Positions 1 to 9,581 of a stretch of 64,000 nucleotides of DNA are shown piece after piece; positions within the stretch are counted from its first letter, which is position 1, and every line of letters begins with the position of its first letter. A program made the translations under genes and the position numbers. The DNA comes from JADLBR01 sp964651705 (GTDB lineage: Bacteria; Verrucomicrobiota; Verrucomicrobiia; JADLBR01), in the NCBI GenBank assembly GCA_964651705.1, contig CAZYWZ010000003.1:1-64000 (forward strand), read 5' to 3'. The notes under the pieces are model-generated. The model made no database searches, was not told the origin of the DNA, and worked only from the letters and a program-made list of their open reading frames with translations.

Positions 1-2330
1 TGGCCGTCGCCGGCGAGGATCTGCAACCCCGGCGCCGCGCCGTTCCAGTAGTCCAATGGGTCGGTTCCCGCGTCGTGCTCCGACCCGTTGGACCGCCCGT
101 CCCCGTCGAGGTCGTCGTCGGGCAGCACGTCCCAGATCGAGATCAGAGCGTCATCCGGGCAAGCGGCCACCAACACGCGTTCCCAACCGTCCTGCAACCC
201 GTCGAGATCGGCGTCGGCCGCATCGCGCAGCTCCGCGATGTCGCCCGGCGATAGGGCGCGATTGTAGATCCGCACGTCATCGAGCCGACCGTGAAACTGC
301 CAGAATAGGGTACCCCATCCCAAGTCAGGAGCGGCGCCATATTGCACGTCGGTAACATCGCGAATGTCGTAACCCGCGAAACTCCAATCAAGTCCTTGGA
401 TCACTCCGGCGTAGGTTTCGTCGCCCATAAATGGATCGTCTTTCTCGATGGCCCTCTGCACGCCGTCAACGAATACCCGGACCACGTCAGATTCTTGGTC
501 CACGACGCAGGCGACATGATGCCACAGGCCGTCGTCAAACCGATCTATGGTGTATAGCCCGATAGCGAGCATCGGGCCGCCGTGGTTCGGAAGTGCGCCC
601 CAGGCGCCTCCCACGTTGAAGCCGATTCGCCCGGGGCCCCCGAAAAGGCCGACGTTCAAGTGATACCCCCCCATCTCCCAGAAATATCCTTTCTCCACGA
701 TCGGACCCCCGGATGTCGTCTGGAACCAACACGCGATCGTGAAGCTCGATGCCCCGAATCCAGTTGGATCCGGCTCCCCAGAGTGAATCGCGCCCCGGAA
801 GAACTCTGGGTCCTCGCCGTTACCAATACCGATGCTGCGGCCCACGGGACCCGGTCCGCTGTGCCCGTCGATCAGCCAGCCGGGCGTCGGCGTGGTGCTC
901 AGCGGGCTGTTGAAACCGGAACTATCCTCCACAACGGAACCCATCTGCTCGTCCATCTTCCAGTGCGCCACCAACCCCTCATCGACGCTGAGGGCGAATG
1001 CCTCCTCAGCCGACTCCGACTGCCCGAAGCTTGCAGTGGCCAGGATCAGGTTGCTCGAACCCGGCGGCGAAGCGAGTTTCACCCGGACGCTCGCGACTCC
1101 GTCCGAGCCCGCGATGGCGGAGAATGTGCCGGATTCCGGACCGGAACTACCCGCCGGAGCAAACACACCGCCACCCTCCGCAAACTCGAACTCAACCGTT
1201 GCGTTCGGAAGAATCCCTCCATTGGTGGTCACCAACACGGCAAGATCCAGCGGCAGGTATGCGTTCGTGTGCTGGAGCTGACTGCCTCCTTCGAGGATTT
1301 CGACATCAAGAGCCACGGGGTTGAGCGATGCCGAGAATTGAATTGATGTCGAACTCGTCTGCGATGCAGCCGTGGCTTGGACGCGATTCGTAGGTTCCGT
1401 CCCGGTTCCATACTTCAGGTAAACCCTGGCCTCACCCCCCGCATCGGTGCGAAGCAGGAGTTCCTGGCAGAGCGGAGCATCGGATGAATTCGTGGCAATT
1501 GACCCAGTGCCTTCGGCGACGGCGAACGAGACCGGAGCCTGCGCCAGGGCGGCCCCGCCGGTAGACACTCTCACGACGAAGGGTTGATTCAGAAATGTCT
1601 CTGCGAATCCTGTCTGCCCGTCACCACTGACTAAGGTCAGGACAGGAATCGCCATGTTGTAGAAATTCGTGGGACTCCAACCCTGCACGAACTCCGCGAG
1701 GTTTCCGACACCGTCGCCATCCCAATCGTCTCCGTCGCCTTCAGAAAGGTTGCCGAGACCAAAGTGCGCCTCCTCCCACGCGTCGGGCAGGTGGTCGTCA
1801 TCGGAATTCCACAGGGTGAGGTCGAAAGCGAAAACGCGCTTGATCTGACCGACGTTGGCCAGCGCGAAATCGTTTTCGTTGCTCCCGCCGGCCCACGGGT
1901 GGCCGTTGCTCAAGCCCGCGGTCCAGGGAAAGTCGTTGGTGAGGATTCCGAGCGCGGCGAAGCGATCATAGAATGGTTTCGCGGTGGCCTTGAGCTGCCC
2001 GACGTTGGCCGCGGCGTAGTCGCTGGTGCCGGGGGCGCCGGTCCACCCGGCCACCATGTCCAAAATGCCGGTTCCCGCCCCGCCGGGCAGCCGCGCCTCC
2101 AGCTCCGCCGCGGCCATCGCCGCGGCGTGCTTGACCTGGCCGACGTTGGCCGGCGCGAAATCATTGGTGCCCGCCGGGGCGTTGGTCAGCACCAGGCCGC
2201 GCTCCGACCACCACTCCGGGTAGTCGGCTCGCAGGGCCAGGGCCCCGGCGGCGGCCAACAGCGCCGCCACCCGCCAGGGCGCCACGCGCGCCGCGCCCCG
2301 CGATCCCCCCTGCGGCGGCCCCGGTTCCAT
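1..2330 (-). CDS. Large exported surface protein with ANVGQ repeats, Ig-like and LamG domains (3' end outside window)
   Basis: The reading frame is open from an ATG at 2330 to the left edge (about 776 codons), so the C-terminus is missing. GAGGGAGC upstream is a plausible RBS, and the nearest upstream ATG is closed quickly by a stop. A hydrophobic N-terminus (ALLAAAGALAL) suggests a signal peptide. Three 'ANVGQ(V/L/I)K' motifs follow in the first 180 residues, then TSP3-like Asp-rich loops (DGDDWDGDGVGN), Ig-like stretches and a LamG/concanavalin-like domain ending RLDDVRIYNRALSPGDIAEL, then another Asp-rich loop. It is the last visible gene of the 8358-to-1 operon, 60 bp after its neighbour. 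A calcium-binding cell-surface or secreted role is inferred; the ligand is unknown. Confidence 0.75.
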   Translation of the reverse strand, partial: MEPGPPQGGSRGAARVAPWRVAALLAAAGALALRADYPEWWSERGLVLTNAPAGTNDFAPANVGQVKHAAAMAAAELEARLPGGAGTGILDMVAGWTGAPGTSDYAAANVGQLKATAKPFYDRFAALGILTNDFPWTAGLSNGHPWAGGSNENDFALANVGQIKRVFAFDLTLWNSDDDHLPDAWEEAHFGLGNLSEGDGDDWDGDGVGNLAEFVQGWSPTNFYNMAIPVLTLVSGDGQTGFAETFLNQPFVVRVSTGGAALAQAPVSFAVAEGTGSIATNSSDAPLCQELLLRTDAGGEARVYLKYGTGTEPTNRVQATAASQTSSTSIQFSASLNPVALDVEILEGGSQLQHTNAYLPLDLAVLVTTNGGILPNATVEFEFAEGGGVFAPAGSSGPESGTFSAIAGSDGVASVRVKLASPPGSSNLILATASFGQSESAEEAFALSVDEGLVAHWKMDEQMGSVVEDSSGFNSPLSTTPTPGWLIDGHSGPGPVGRSIGIGNGEDPEFFRGAIHSGEPDPTGFGASSFTIACWFQTTSGGPIVEKGYFWEMGGYHLNVGLFGGPGRIGFNVGGAWGALPNHGGPMLAIGLYTIDRFDDGLWHHVACVVDQESDVVRVFVDGVQRAIEKDDPFMGDETYAGVIQGLDWSFAGYDIRDVTDVQYGAAPDLGWGTLFWQFHGRLDDVRIYNRALSPGDIAELRDAADADLDGLQDGWERVLVAACPDDALISIWDVLPDDDLDGDGRSNGSEHDAGTDPLDYWNGAAPGLQILAGDG

Positions 2331-2390
2331 CACCGCAAGCTCCCTCTGGTGGCGCGCGCTTCGGTCTCCATGACGCTCGCTCCCCCCGCC

Positions 2391-5300
2391 CTACTGCGCC
2401 GGGCCATTGGTGTAGGCCCCCATGGCGAGGTCGCCGCCCGGCGGCACGCGGCTCAGCGTCGCGGTGCCGTGGACCGTCAGATTACCGTGCACGACCAGGT
2501 CCCCGTTGGTGACCACCAGGTCCCCGAGGGCCTCCAGTGTCCCCCCGACCGTCAGGTTGGTGCCCAGCACCAGCGGGCCGCCGATGAGGGCGTCGCCGGC
2601 GACCTCCAGGCCGTGGGCCGGGCTGGCGGTCCCGATCCCGAAATTCCCCCCCGAGTAGTACGCGGCCCCGCCCGCGCCGAACTGGACCGGCCCCAGGGCG
2701 ACGACGTCGCCCGCGCCCCCCAGCATCGTGCCGTCGGCCAGCCGCAGCCCGGATCCGGCCGAGAGGTAGCCGTCCACCGCCAGCGTCGTCTCCCAGGGGC
2801 AGTTCTGGACGATCGAGGGCGGCGGCCCGTTGTAGGCGAGGGTGAAGGCCTCCGCGGTGGAGATCAGGTCCACCAACGTCCCGGCGCCGGTGGCGATGGT
2901 CTCGTTCAGGGCCACCGTCCCGCTGATCCCCTGGAACCGCACGTGCTGGTTCCCGTTGACCAGATGCAGATTCCCGGATCTGTCAAGGGCCAGCCGGCAG
3001 GAGGTGGAGGGCGGGTCCCAGATCGTCTGGCCGGTCCCGTTGGTGCCCAGCAGCACCAGCCGCTGGTAGCTGTAATCGTAGCTCTCGTAGTATTCGTAGT
3101 CGCAGATCCAGCCGTAATATGACGCGACGCACACCGCGTGGCCGGCCCCGTCGCCCACCACATCGCCCAGCGTCCGCTCCTCCCATCCGTAGCCGTACTC
3201 GTCGTCCCACTCATGGTGGTAGCCCCCGTAGGCCCACTGCTCCTCCCCGGTGCCCGCCGCCCTCTGGACGATCTGGCCGAGGCCGTTGGTCCCGTCGCCG
3301 TACTCGATGACCGCCCCCTCGGGCCCGGGCAAGAGTTTGCGGAAGCCGGAGTCCGCCGCGCACCACCACGGCGCCCCCCCGAGCCGGCGGACCGACCGGG
3401 CCGAGCCGGCCTCCCAGGCCACCGCAACGTCGTTGCTCGCGGGGCAGACCCGGCTCACCGAGCTGGCCACGTCGGCCGCGTTGGTGTCCCCGGGGTTGCC
3501 AGCCAGCGTCCAGTTGGTGATGGTGTTGCCGTCGGAGGCCTTTATCCGGCGCACCATCCCGTCGGTGTCCGATCCGCCCGACTTTGCCCAGGTGCCCCCG
3601 ACCCAGAGGTTGGTCCCGCCCGGCGCCAGCGCCAGGTCCGAGACCCCGTCGGCCGCCGTGCCCCCGCCGCTCCACTGCCAAAACCACAGCCGGCTCCCGT
3701 CGGGCTTGAGGCACACCGCGAAGGCGTCGCCGGCACCCTGGGGAGTCTGGTCCGTGCCGGCGAACATCGCCCTCGCCCGGAAGGTGCCGCCCAGGACCAG
3801 GTTGCCGGATCCATCGACCTTGCCCGACGCGATCTCCACCAGCATCTCGTTCTGCTGGCCGTTGGCCGAATGGTTGACCAGGGGGAAGGCCTGCGCCCAG
3901 AGCAGGTAGCCGAGCGGGTCGAGCTTCAGCACGAAGCCGGCCCGGTCGTTCTGCGTGGTCGCCGAGGAGAGCGCCGTCCCGCCGCCGAAGTCCATGGTGC
4001 CGGCGAAGGCCCCGTAGGCGTACCGGTTGCCGGAGGCGTCCTCGACCATGCCCCTGATCGAGGCGTACCCGCTGGCCGAGAGGGTCCGGGCCTCACCGCC
4101 GAGCTGCAGGCCCGAGTCCAGCGCGCCCCACCGGGCCGCTGTCAGCGAGACCCCGCCGGTCCCCAGATTGATCTGCCCGGAGCCGGAGGAGATCGAGCCG
4201 CTCACCCGCGCGTCGCCGGAGACATCCAGCCGCGCGGAGGGATCGGCGGTGCCCAGGCCCAGGTTGCCGGCGTACCAGTAGGAGCCGCTCGCCGAGCCGG
4301 GCAGCCACGCACCGGCGGCGGCGAGGTCGCCGGCGGAGGCGATCACGGTGCCGTCGGCCAGCCGCAGGCCCCGGGAGGCGTCCAGGATCCCGTCGGCGCC
4401 CAGGGTCGTCGCCCCAGCGTCGGAGTGGATGTAGGCCGGCGGCGGCCCCGAGAAGGCCAGCGCCCGGCAATCACCCCAGGCGTCGTAGCCCACCAGCGTC
4501 CCGGCCGAGGATGGCGCCGCAGAGAGTTCGACCGCGTTGCTGGTGACGCCCTCGAAGCGCAGGTCGAACCGGCCGGAGCCCCCGAGCGATCCGGCCGCAC
4601 CGAAATCTACCGCCCCGGAGTGGGTCCCGTGGACGCGGAGCGCGCCGCCGGGGTCCACCGCCACTCGCGAGACATCTGCGGCGGCGGGCATCTCGATGGT
4701 CCAGTACACCCCGCCGGTGGGGCCGACGCGCTCGATATACTCCCGGGTGTACTCGTCCCAGTTGCCCCCGTTCTCGACCCACCACTTCTCCCACCAGGCC
4801 AGCATCGCGCCACCGTCCGGCGCCCCGGCCCCCGCCAGCAGCCGCCGGGTCTCGGTGAACGACTCGCTGCCGATGTTCGGATCCTCGGCGAAGGATCCAG
4901 CCCGCGACCAGACCACCGACCCCGCGGGGGTGATCCTCTTGGCCGTCGCGTCATAGCGCACCTCGTAGGTGTTCCAGTAGTGGTCCCAGTCGAACTCCCC
5001 CGAGGCCAAGAGCAGCATGTCGCCCCCCGCCAGGCGCCGGATGTCCATGGCCGGCCCCGCCGCCAGCGACCACTGCGCCGATCCACCGAGCTTGCGCACC
5101 ACCCGACCGGCCCCGCCCCAGGAGGCCACCGCGCCATCGGGCGCGGCGAAGACCCGCCCGACCCCGGTGGACCAGTAGAAGTCGCCGCCCTCCTCGCTGT
5201 ACTCGTGCCCGGAACCCCAGGTGCCCGAGTCGTCCGGCCGGCCCCCGAGGGACCACGACGACACCGTCGCCCCGGAGCCGCTGAGCCTGGCGACGTACCC

Positions 5301-6761
5301 GTTGGCGTCGTCGTAGCTCTCCGTGACCCAGTTGTACTCCCAGTCGTAGTAACCGTAGGTCGCGTGGCCCCAGTCGGTGCCGCCGGCCACGATGTTGGTC
5401 CCGGCCGGGTCCACGTCGATGTCGGCGATCGAGTCGGCGTTGGCGTGCGATCCCCCGAACTGCCAGAACCAGCGGAAGGCACCCGCTGGCGAGAGCGAGG
5501 CGACGAACCCGTCGCCCCCGCCCGACGGCGTGCGGGTGGCGCCCCCGAAGGTGGCCGGAGCCCGGAGGGTGCCGCCCAGGTACAGGTTGCCGGCCGCGTC
5601 GGTCTCCGCGGCGGCGATCTCCACCAGCGACTGGCCCGGGGTGCCGTCGTCCGCGTGGTTGGTGGCGGGGAAGGCCATCGCCCACAGGGGCGAGCCGTCG
5701 GCGCCGAACTTGGCCACGAAGCCGGCCAGGTCCGGGTCCCCGGCGCCCGTGCCGGAATGGATCGTGGCGGGACCCACCGACAGGGTGCCGGCGAAACCGC
5801 CGTAGACGAAATGGTTGCCGTTGGTGTCGGCCGCCATGCCCCGCGCCACGCCCCCGAGGTTGCCCGCCAGCCCCCGGGACCAGGTGGCCCCCTCGGCGAA
5901 GGCGGAGTCGACGGTCTGCCACCGGCCCGCCGAGAGGCCCACCCCCCCGGTGCCCAGCAGGACCGACTCCGGCAGCGCCACCGCGCCGTAGAAATCCGCC
6001 GGCCCGCCGACCACCAGCCGGCCCCCGGAGGCCGAGAGCAGCACGTTGGTGCCGTCCGCGATCGCCGCCGCGGTCATGTTGGAGCGCGCGTCGAGCAGCG
6101 TGCCGTCCGGCAGCCACAGCCCGGCCCCGCTGAGCCCCAGCGAGCCGGCCCGCACCGTGCCACGCGCCCCGGTGGCGCACGACCACAGGTTGGTGCCGGA
6201 GGGCGAGCCCTCGGACCAGTCCTCCGCGCAGCCCTCCTGGCCGTAGAGGAAGTTGGCGAAGCGCGAGCCGGCCGGCTGCAGGAACCACGCGTAATTCGAG
6301 CCCCCGTCGGCCCACACCCCCCAGAGGAAGTTGGTCGCCGCGCCCATCTCGACCAGGAGCGCCGCGTACGGGCCCGATGCCGGCGGCGCCGGGAACGCGA
6401 AATCCGCGGCGTACTCGGCGCCCCCGCCCTCGGCCAGCACCCGGCCGGCGAAGAGCGCGTTGCTCTCCCCGGGACCCCCGATCCGCGCCACCCGGATCCA
6501 GCGATCCGCCGCGGTCGCCCCCAGGGACAGGAGCCGGGTCCCGGCGACCCGGGCCGCGGGGCCCGCCGCCTCGAGGCCCACCCCGCCGGACGCGTTGCTC
6601 ACCACCAGGGAACCACCCACCACCTGGTTGCTGCCCACCGACTGGTCGCCGGCCACCGCATGGTCGCCCTCCACGGTGATGGTGCCGGCGCGCGCGCCGG
6701 CCGAGAGCGCGCAGGCCGCGGCCAGCAGGCAGGGGAGCATGGGGAACTCGGGTCTCTTCAT
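2391..6761 (-). CDS. 1456-residue exported repeat protein with SBBP/beta-propeller-like modules
   Basis: The N-terminus (MKRPEFPMLPCLLAAACALSAGARA) is a clear signal peptide. The body has two long homologous modules, each starting with a 'GTGGVSL(S/T)A' segment, then 'G(N)xx(V/A)YG(G/A)FAGT', 'GFV(A/L)K' and 'LVEIA' motifs typical of SBBP-like beta-propeller repeats. Modules are separated by linkers of the type NLG(L/I)GTA(D/S)P, which also occur in phage tail-fibre and large adhesin proteins. The C-terminus is a run of short beta-strand repeats (DLVVTNGDLVVHGNLTVHG). It lies 10 bp after the upstream gene and 60 bp before the downstream one, so one operon. A surface adhesin or structural fibre is likely; substrate unknown. 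The family as a whole is uncharacterised to my knowledge. Confidence 0.75.
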   Translation of the reverse strand: MKRPEFPMLPCLLAAACALSAGARAGTITVEGDHAVAGDQSVGSNQVVGGSLVVSNASGGVGLEAAGPAARVAGTRLLSLGATAADRWIRVARIGGPGESNALFAGRVLAEGGGAEYAADFAFPAPPASGPYAALLVEMGAATNFLWGVWADGGSNYAWFLQPAGSRFANFLYGQEGCAEDWSEGSPSGTNLWSCATGARGTVRAGSLGLSGAGLWLPDGTLLDARSNMTAAAIADGTNVLLSASGGRLVVGGPADFYGAVALPESVLLGTGGVGLSAGRWQTVDSAFAEGATWSRGLAGNLGGVARGMAADTNGNHFVYGGFAGTLSVGPATIHSGTGAGDPDLAGFVAKFGADGSPLWAMAFPATNHADDGTPGQSLVEIAAAETDAAGNLYLGGTLRAPATFGGATRTPSGGGDGFVASLSPAGAFRWFWQFGGSHANADSIADIDVDPAGTNIVAGGTDWGHATYGYYDWEYNWVTESYDDANGYVARLSGSGATVSSWSLGGRPDDSGTWGSGHEYSEEGGDFYWSTGVGRVFAAPDGAVASWGGAGRVVRKLGGSAQWSLAAGPAMDIRRLAGGDMLLLASGEFDWDHYWNTYEVRYDATAKRITPAGSVVWSRAGSFAEDPNIGSESFTETRRLLAGAGAPDGGAMLAWWEKWWVENGGNWDEYTREYIERVGPTGGVYWTIEMPAAADVSRVAVDPGGALRVHGTHSGAVDFGAAGSLGGSGRFDLRFEGVTSNAVELSAAPSSAGTLVGYDAWGDCRALAFSGPPPAYIHSDAGATTLGADGILDASRGLRLADGTVIASAGDLAAAGAWLPGSASGSYWYAGNLGLGTADPSARLDVSGDARVSGSISSGSGQINLGTGGVSLTAARWGALDSGLQLGGEARTLSASGYASIRGMVEDASGNRYAYGAFAGTMDFGGGTALSSATTQNDRAGFVLKLDPLGYLLWAQAFPLVNHSANGQQNEMLVEIASGKVDGSGNLVLGGTFRARAMFAGTDQTPQGAGDAFAVCLKPDGSRLWFWQWSGGGTAADGVSDLALAPGGTNLWVGGTWAKSGGSDTDGMVRRIKASDGNTITNWTLAGNPGDTNAADVASSVSRVCPASNDVAVAWEAGSARSVRRLGGAPWWCAADSGFRKLLPGPEGAVIEYGDGTNGLGQIVQRAAGTGEEQWAYGGYHHEWDDEYGYGWEERTLGDVVGDGAGHAVCVASYYGWICDYEYYESYDYSYQRLVLLGTNGTGQTIWDPPSTSCRLALDRSGNLHLVNGNQHVRFQGISGTVALNETIATGAGTLVDLISTAEAFTLAYNGPPPSIVQNCPWETTLAVDGYLSAGSGLRLADGTMLGGAGDVVALGPVQFGAGGAAYYSGGNFGIGTASPAHGLEVAGDALIGGPLVLGTNLTVGGTLEALGDLVVTNGDLVVHGNLTVHGTATLSRVPPGGDLAMGAYTNGPAQ

Positions 6762-6771
6762 GGTTCGGTCC

Positions 6772-7887
6772 TCAGGGTTGGATCCTCACGTTGCCGATCG
6801 GCCGCAGCGCGACCGCGTTGGTGCCGGGGCCAAGGGACCCCTGCGCGTAGGCGTTGGTCGAGCCGCGGATCGAGATGGTCACCTCCGGCAGGCCGGCGGC
6901 GGCCCCCAGCCCCGCCCCGATGCTGCGCTTCGGGCCGCCGGACGCGCCCGGGTGGGAGGCCAGGCCGTTGAAATTGTCGTCCCCGAGGGCGCCGTCCACG
7001 TACAGGAGCGCCGGCCCGTTGGTAGCGGCCGGGCAGCTGCCGGGGTCGTCGGGCGCGGTGCCCATGGCGTACTCCCCGAAATTCCCCGCCCCGTCCCCGT
7101 CGGCGTCCCCGTCCCGGTCGTCGGCGTACGGGTCCAGCCCGCGGGAGACCTCGAAATCGTCCGGCATCCCGTCGCGGTCGGAGTCGGGGAAGAGCGGGTT
7201 GTCCGGCGAGAGCGAGTAGAGGTCCAGCCACGCGGGGGACGATTCGCCGGCCTCGAAGCAGAAGAGCGCCGGCGCGGGCTGCGCGTTGGTCTCGTCGGGG
7301 CCGGCCGCCGCCGCGTAGAGGACCCCGTCGAACCACGCGTCGTATTGCGGCGACCCGAAATCCCTCCGCACCGTCACCCGCACCCAGTTGCTCGCGGCCC
7401 CGCCCGCCCCGGCCGGGAAGGTGAAGCCGGTGTCCCCGATCGCCCCGCCCCCCTGCCCGTCGCCGTCGAAGACGAAAGCCCGGCCCGAGGCCCCGTCGAG
7501 CACGAAGCCGATCCGGGCCCCGTCCAGGTCGATGCGGGTGGCCGCGTTGGTCAACGGCTCGGCCGCGGGCCTGACCCAGAAATCCCCGAAGGCCACCGAC
7601 GCGGTCCCCCCGAGCCAGGGGCCCCGCTCGGACTCCAGCACCGCGCGCGTCACCCGTCCCGCGACATTGGTCGGGTCCAGCCGCAGCGCCCCGGCGGCGC
7701 CCAGCGGGTCGAGGTCCGCCGGCAGGCTCGCGTAGCCGGCAGGCTCCTCGGCCCAGCCGACCATGTTGGTGACCGCCACCCCATTGGTGAAATCCTGCAC
7801 CGGCACCTGCGCCAACCCCGCCGACGCGACCGCGAGCCAGCAGGCCACCGCCGCCCACCGCCTCTCGCCGCCATCGTCCCAAGCCAT
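6772..7887 (-). CDS. Exported LamG-like protein with thrombospondin type 3-like calcium loop
   Basis: 371 residues with a signal peptide (core AAVACWLAVASAGLAQ, predicted cut after Ala-Gln). Residues about 30-210 look like a concanavalin/LamG-type jelly roll (VRVTVRRDF, YDAWFDGVLY). Then comes an Asp-rich TSP3-like segment (DSDRDGMPDDFEVSRGLD, DGDADGDGAGNFGEYAMG), which in this family binds calcium. The C-terminus is short and resembles the start of a right-handed repeat domain (DGALGDDNFNGLASHPGA). The start has GAGAGAGGAGA upstream. It lies 33 bp after the small coiled-coil gene and 10 bp before the giant repeat protein. Likely secreted or cell-surface. Confidence 0.7.
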   Translation of the reverse strand: MAWDDGGERRWAAVACWLAVASAGLAQVPVQDFTNGVAVTNMVGWAEEPAGYASLPADLDPLGAAGALRLDPTNVAGRVTRAVLESERGPWLGGTASVAFGDFWVRPAAEPLTNAATRIDLDGARIGFVLDGASGRAFVFDGDGQGGGAIGDTGFTFPAGAGGAASNWVRVTVRRDFGSPQYDAWFDGVLYAAAAGPDETNAQPAPALFCFEAGESSPAWLDLYSLSPDNPLFPDSDRDGMPDDFEVSRGLDPYADDRDGDADGDGAGNFGEYAMGTAPDDPGSCPAATNGPALLYVDGALGDDNFNGLASHPGASGGPKRSIGAGLGAAAGLPEVTISIRGSTNAYAQGSLGPGTNAVALRPIGNVRIQP

Positions 7888-7920
7888 CCGCCGGTCTCCT
7901 CTCTCTCTTCGCTCAGTGCC

Positions 7921-8358
7921 TCACGGCCCGACCGCGGCCCGCGCCGCCTCCTCCCGCTCCGCCTTGACCACCGCCGCCCTCTCCTCCGCCCCCTCTTTCT
8001 CCAGCTGGGCGACCTGCTCGGCCCTGGGGGCGCTCTGCCGCTCCCACGTTTCCAGCGCCGCCTCCCGCTCCGCCGGGGTGGCGTTGGCCAGGTCCCGCTT
8101 GAGCCGGATCCTCTCCAGCAACAGCGCCCACCGCGCGTTCCAGGCCGCCCGCTCCTTGGCGGTGAATGTCTCAGGCGCCGGGGGCACCACCCCCGGAGGC
8201 CGCGGCTTCGTCGTCTGCGGCCGAACCACCTCGGCGGCGTTGGTTGTCCGCGCCTCTTGGGCGCGCGCGCCCACCCCCGAGGCCACGAATAAACCACAGG
8301 CTATCAGCAGGATCGGCATTGCGCGACGCACCGCACCCGCGAAAAATCCGGCATCCAT
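7921..8358 (-). CDS. Small exported coiled-coil protein, first gene of the surface operon
   Basis: 145 residues. I chose the ATG at 8358 because a strong RBS (GAGGAGGAA) sits just upstream; the frame is open further to 8445 but without a comparable site. Residues 1-25 form a signal peptide (MPILLIACGLFVASGVGARA) after a short basic N-terminus. A Pro/Thr-rich spacer follows, then an Ala/Glu/Arg-rich helix (about residues 70-140) predicted to be coiled coil. No enzymatic motif is visible. As first gene of the operon it may be a periplasmic or envelope accessory factor for the three large exported proteins; that role is inferred from position only. Confidence 0.6.
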   Translation of the reverse strand: MDAGFFAGAVRRAMPILLIACGLFVASGVGARAQEARTTNAAEVVRPQTTKPRPPGVVPPAPETFTAKERAAWNARWALLLERIRLKRDLANATPAEREAALETWERQSAPRAEQVAQLEKEGAEERAAVVKAEREEAARAAVGP

Positions 8359-9208
8359 GAATTCCTCCTCCCGATGATCCGCAAGCAATTTCGTCGACCC
8401 ATTTTCGCGATCGCTGATCATCGTGCGCCAACCTGCAAGGCGCATTTTCGTCAGGCAAATGAATCATTTTGATAGTGGTCCAAATATGTTCTTATTATGT
8501 ACACAAAAAACCTATTACGTACACTTCTGTTAATCATCAAATTTCGGGAAGATCCCTTTGCCTGCTGCCCGGTGGCCTTGCGTCGAGCGCGGCGACCGTC
8601 TCCAGGCCATCGACCGACCGCCGCGCCTCGCGCCCGCTTCAGGGCGCCGAGGGTGCCGTGTACAAACAGATACCGGCGAGACCCAACGCGCGCGAAACAG
8701 CGCACCTGTTCGATCTGGTGGCCACCCCAGAACTGGTCTAGTCTCAAAGCATGAGAGAATGGCCGACACGCAGGATCATGCGCGCGTTTTGCAGCCCATT
8801 CCCCCGTCCATGTCATCCCCTCCAAAAGCGAGCCTGCAGAGGTGGGCCACCCGTCGGATTCCGGTTTCAGACCCAGAGGCTTCCTTCGATTCCGTTCGGA
8901 CAACTCCCCTTCAGGCTGAACGAAGTTGCCTGCCGCAGACCTGTTGAGAGCGAATGTCGGATCTCCCCGGAGAGGGACCCGACCGGCGTGGCGGCCAAGG
9001 GCACATCACGACGCGGTCAGGACTGTCTCCGTCTCATCTCGCTGGTCCCGTGGGAGACACTTTCCGCCGTTGACCGGCATCCCTCTTCATGCGCTTTGCG
9101 GCGCGGACTCACCGCCGCGCAGGCCGACGAAGAATGGCCCGAAGCGGGATCGTGCCGCGTCCCCGCGCCCCCAACAGCGGCCGGACCGCCAAGATCGGAG
9201 GAGACCAC
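8359..9208. other. Intergenic region between surface operon and HAD-like gene
   Basis: About 850 bp. The left 200 bp is markedly AT-richer than its surroundings and should hold the promoter of the minus-strand surface operon, including two direct repeats at 8493-8524. From about 8560 to 9190 all frames show short open stretches with Arg/Pro/Ser-rich shadow composition and no RBS; I support no gene there. Confidence 0.5.
8493..8524. promoter_or_regulatory. Tandem 12-bp direct repeats, candidate operator
   Basis: TATTATGTACAC at 8493-8504 and TATTACGTACAC at 8513-8524 match at 11 of 12 positions. They are spaced exactly 20 bp start to start, about two helical turns. They lie about 135 bp upstream of the first gene of the surface operon in AT-rich DNA. 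This is what a binding site for two regulator dimers looks like; the regulator is not known. Confidence 0.45.
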
Positions 9209-9565
9209 ATGAACGATCCCAAGATTACCGACCCCAGCGAAGCGCGCACCATCTGCGTGGAAATCAACACCATCGTCGGGGCATTCTCCGAACCATGGCA
9301 CAGTCCGCCCAGTCCCTCGGCGGTCCAGGCGCTCCAAGACCTCCAAGATCGAGGGTATCTCATCGTCCTAATGAGCGGCTGCCACCATCATCAAATAATG
9401 GGCATCCAAGAGTGGCTTGCTCGTTACCAAGTCCCGCATGACCACCTCGTGCTCGGGAAGCCGACCGCCAGATACTACATCGATGACCGGGCAGTGCGAT
9501 TCGAGGGCGATTGGGGAGCGATCCTACACGAGCTTCAGCAATCCGATCCCGAGACGCCCAACTGA
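9209..9565 (+). CDS. HAD-superfamily-like protein with degenerate catalytic motif
   Basis: 118 residues; start chosen at ATG 9209 because GGAGGAG precedes it. The fold signature is that of small HAD hydrolases: hydrophobic strand then motif I (here CVEIN, residues 16-20), motif II Ser (LIVLMSG, S56), motif III Lys (LGKP, K84) and motif IV acidic pair (YIDDRAVRFEGDW, D92/D93). In active members motif I is DxD; here it is E-I-N, so both catalytic aspartates are replaced. It may be a non-catalytic binding protein. It converges on the 1054-residue gene with only 16 bp between the stops. Confidence 0.6.
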   Translation: MNDPKITDPSEARTICVEINTIVGAFSEPWHSPPSPSAVQALQDLQDRGYLIVLMSGCHHHQIMGIQEWLARYQVPHDHLVLGKPTARYYIDDRAVRFEGDWGAILHELQQSDPETPN

Positions 9566-9581
9566 CCCATCCCGTCGCCCG

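Noticed and set aside
3138..6971. 1277-codon open frame on the plus strand
   Set aside because: Antisense to the 1456-residue exported protein; Arg/Pro/Gly/His-rich composition without motifs. High GC leaves long shadow frames.
6331..8292. 653-codon plus-strand open frame
   Set aside because: Lies opposite two genes with signal peptides and TSP3 motifs; composition is shadow-like.
8451..8903. 150-codon minus-strand frame in the gap before the surface operon
   Set aside because: No RBS, no family, and it would cover the AT-rich promoter region with the tandem repeats.
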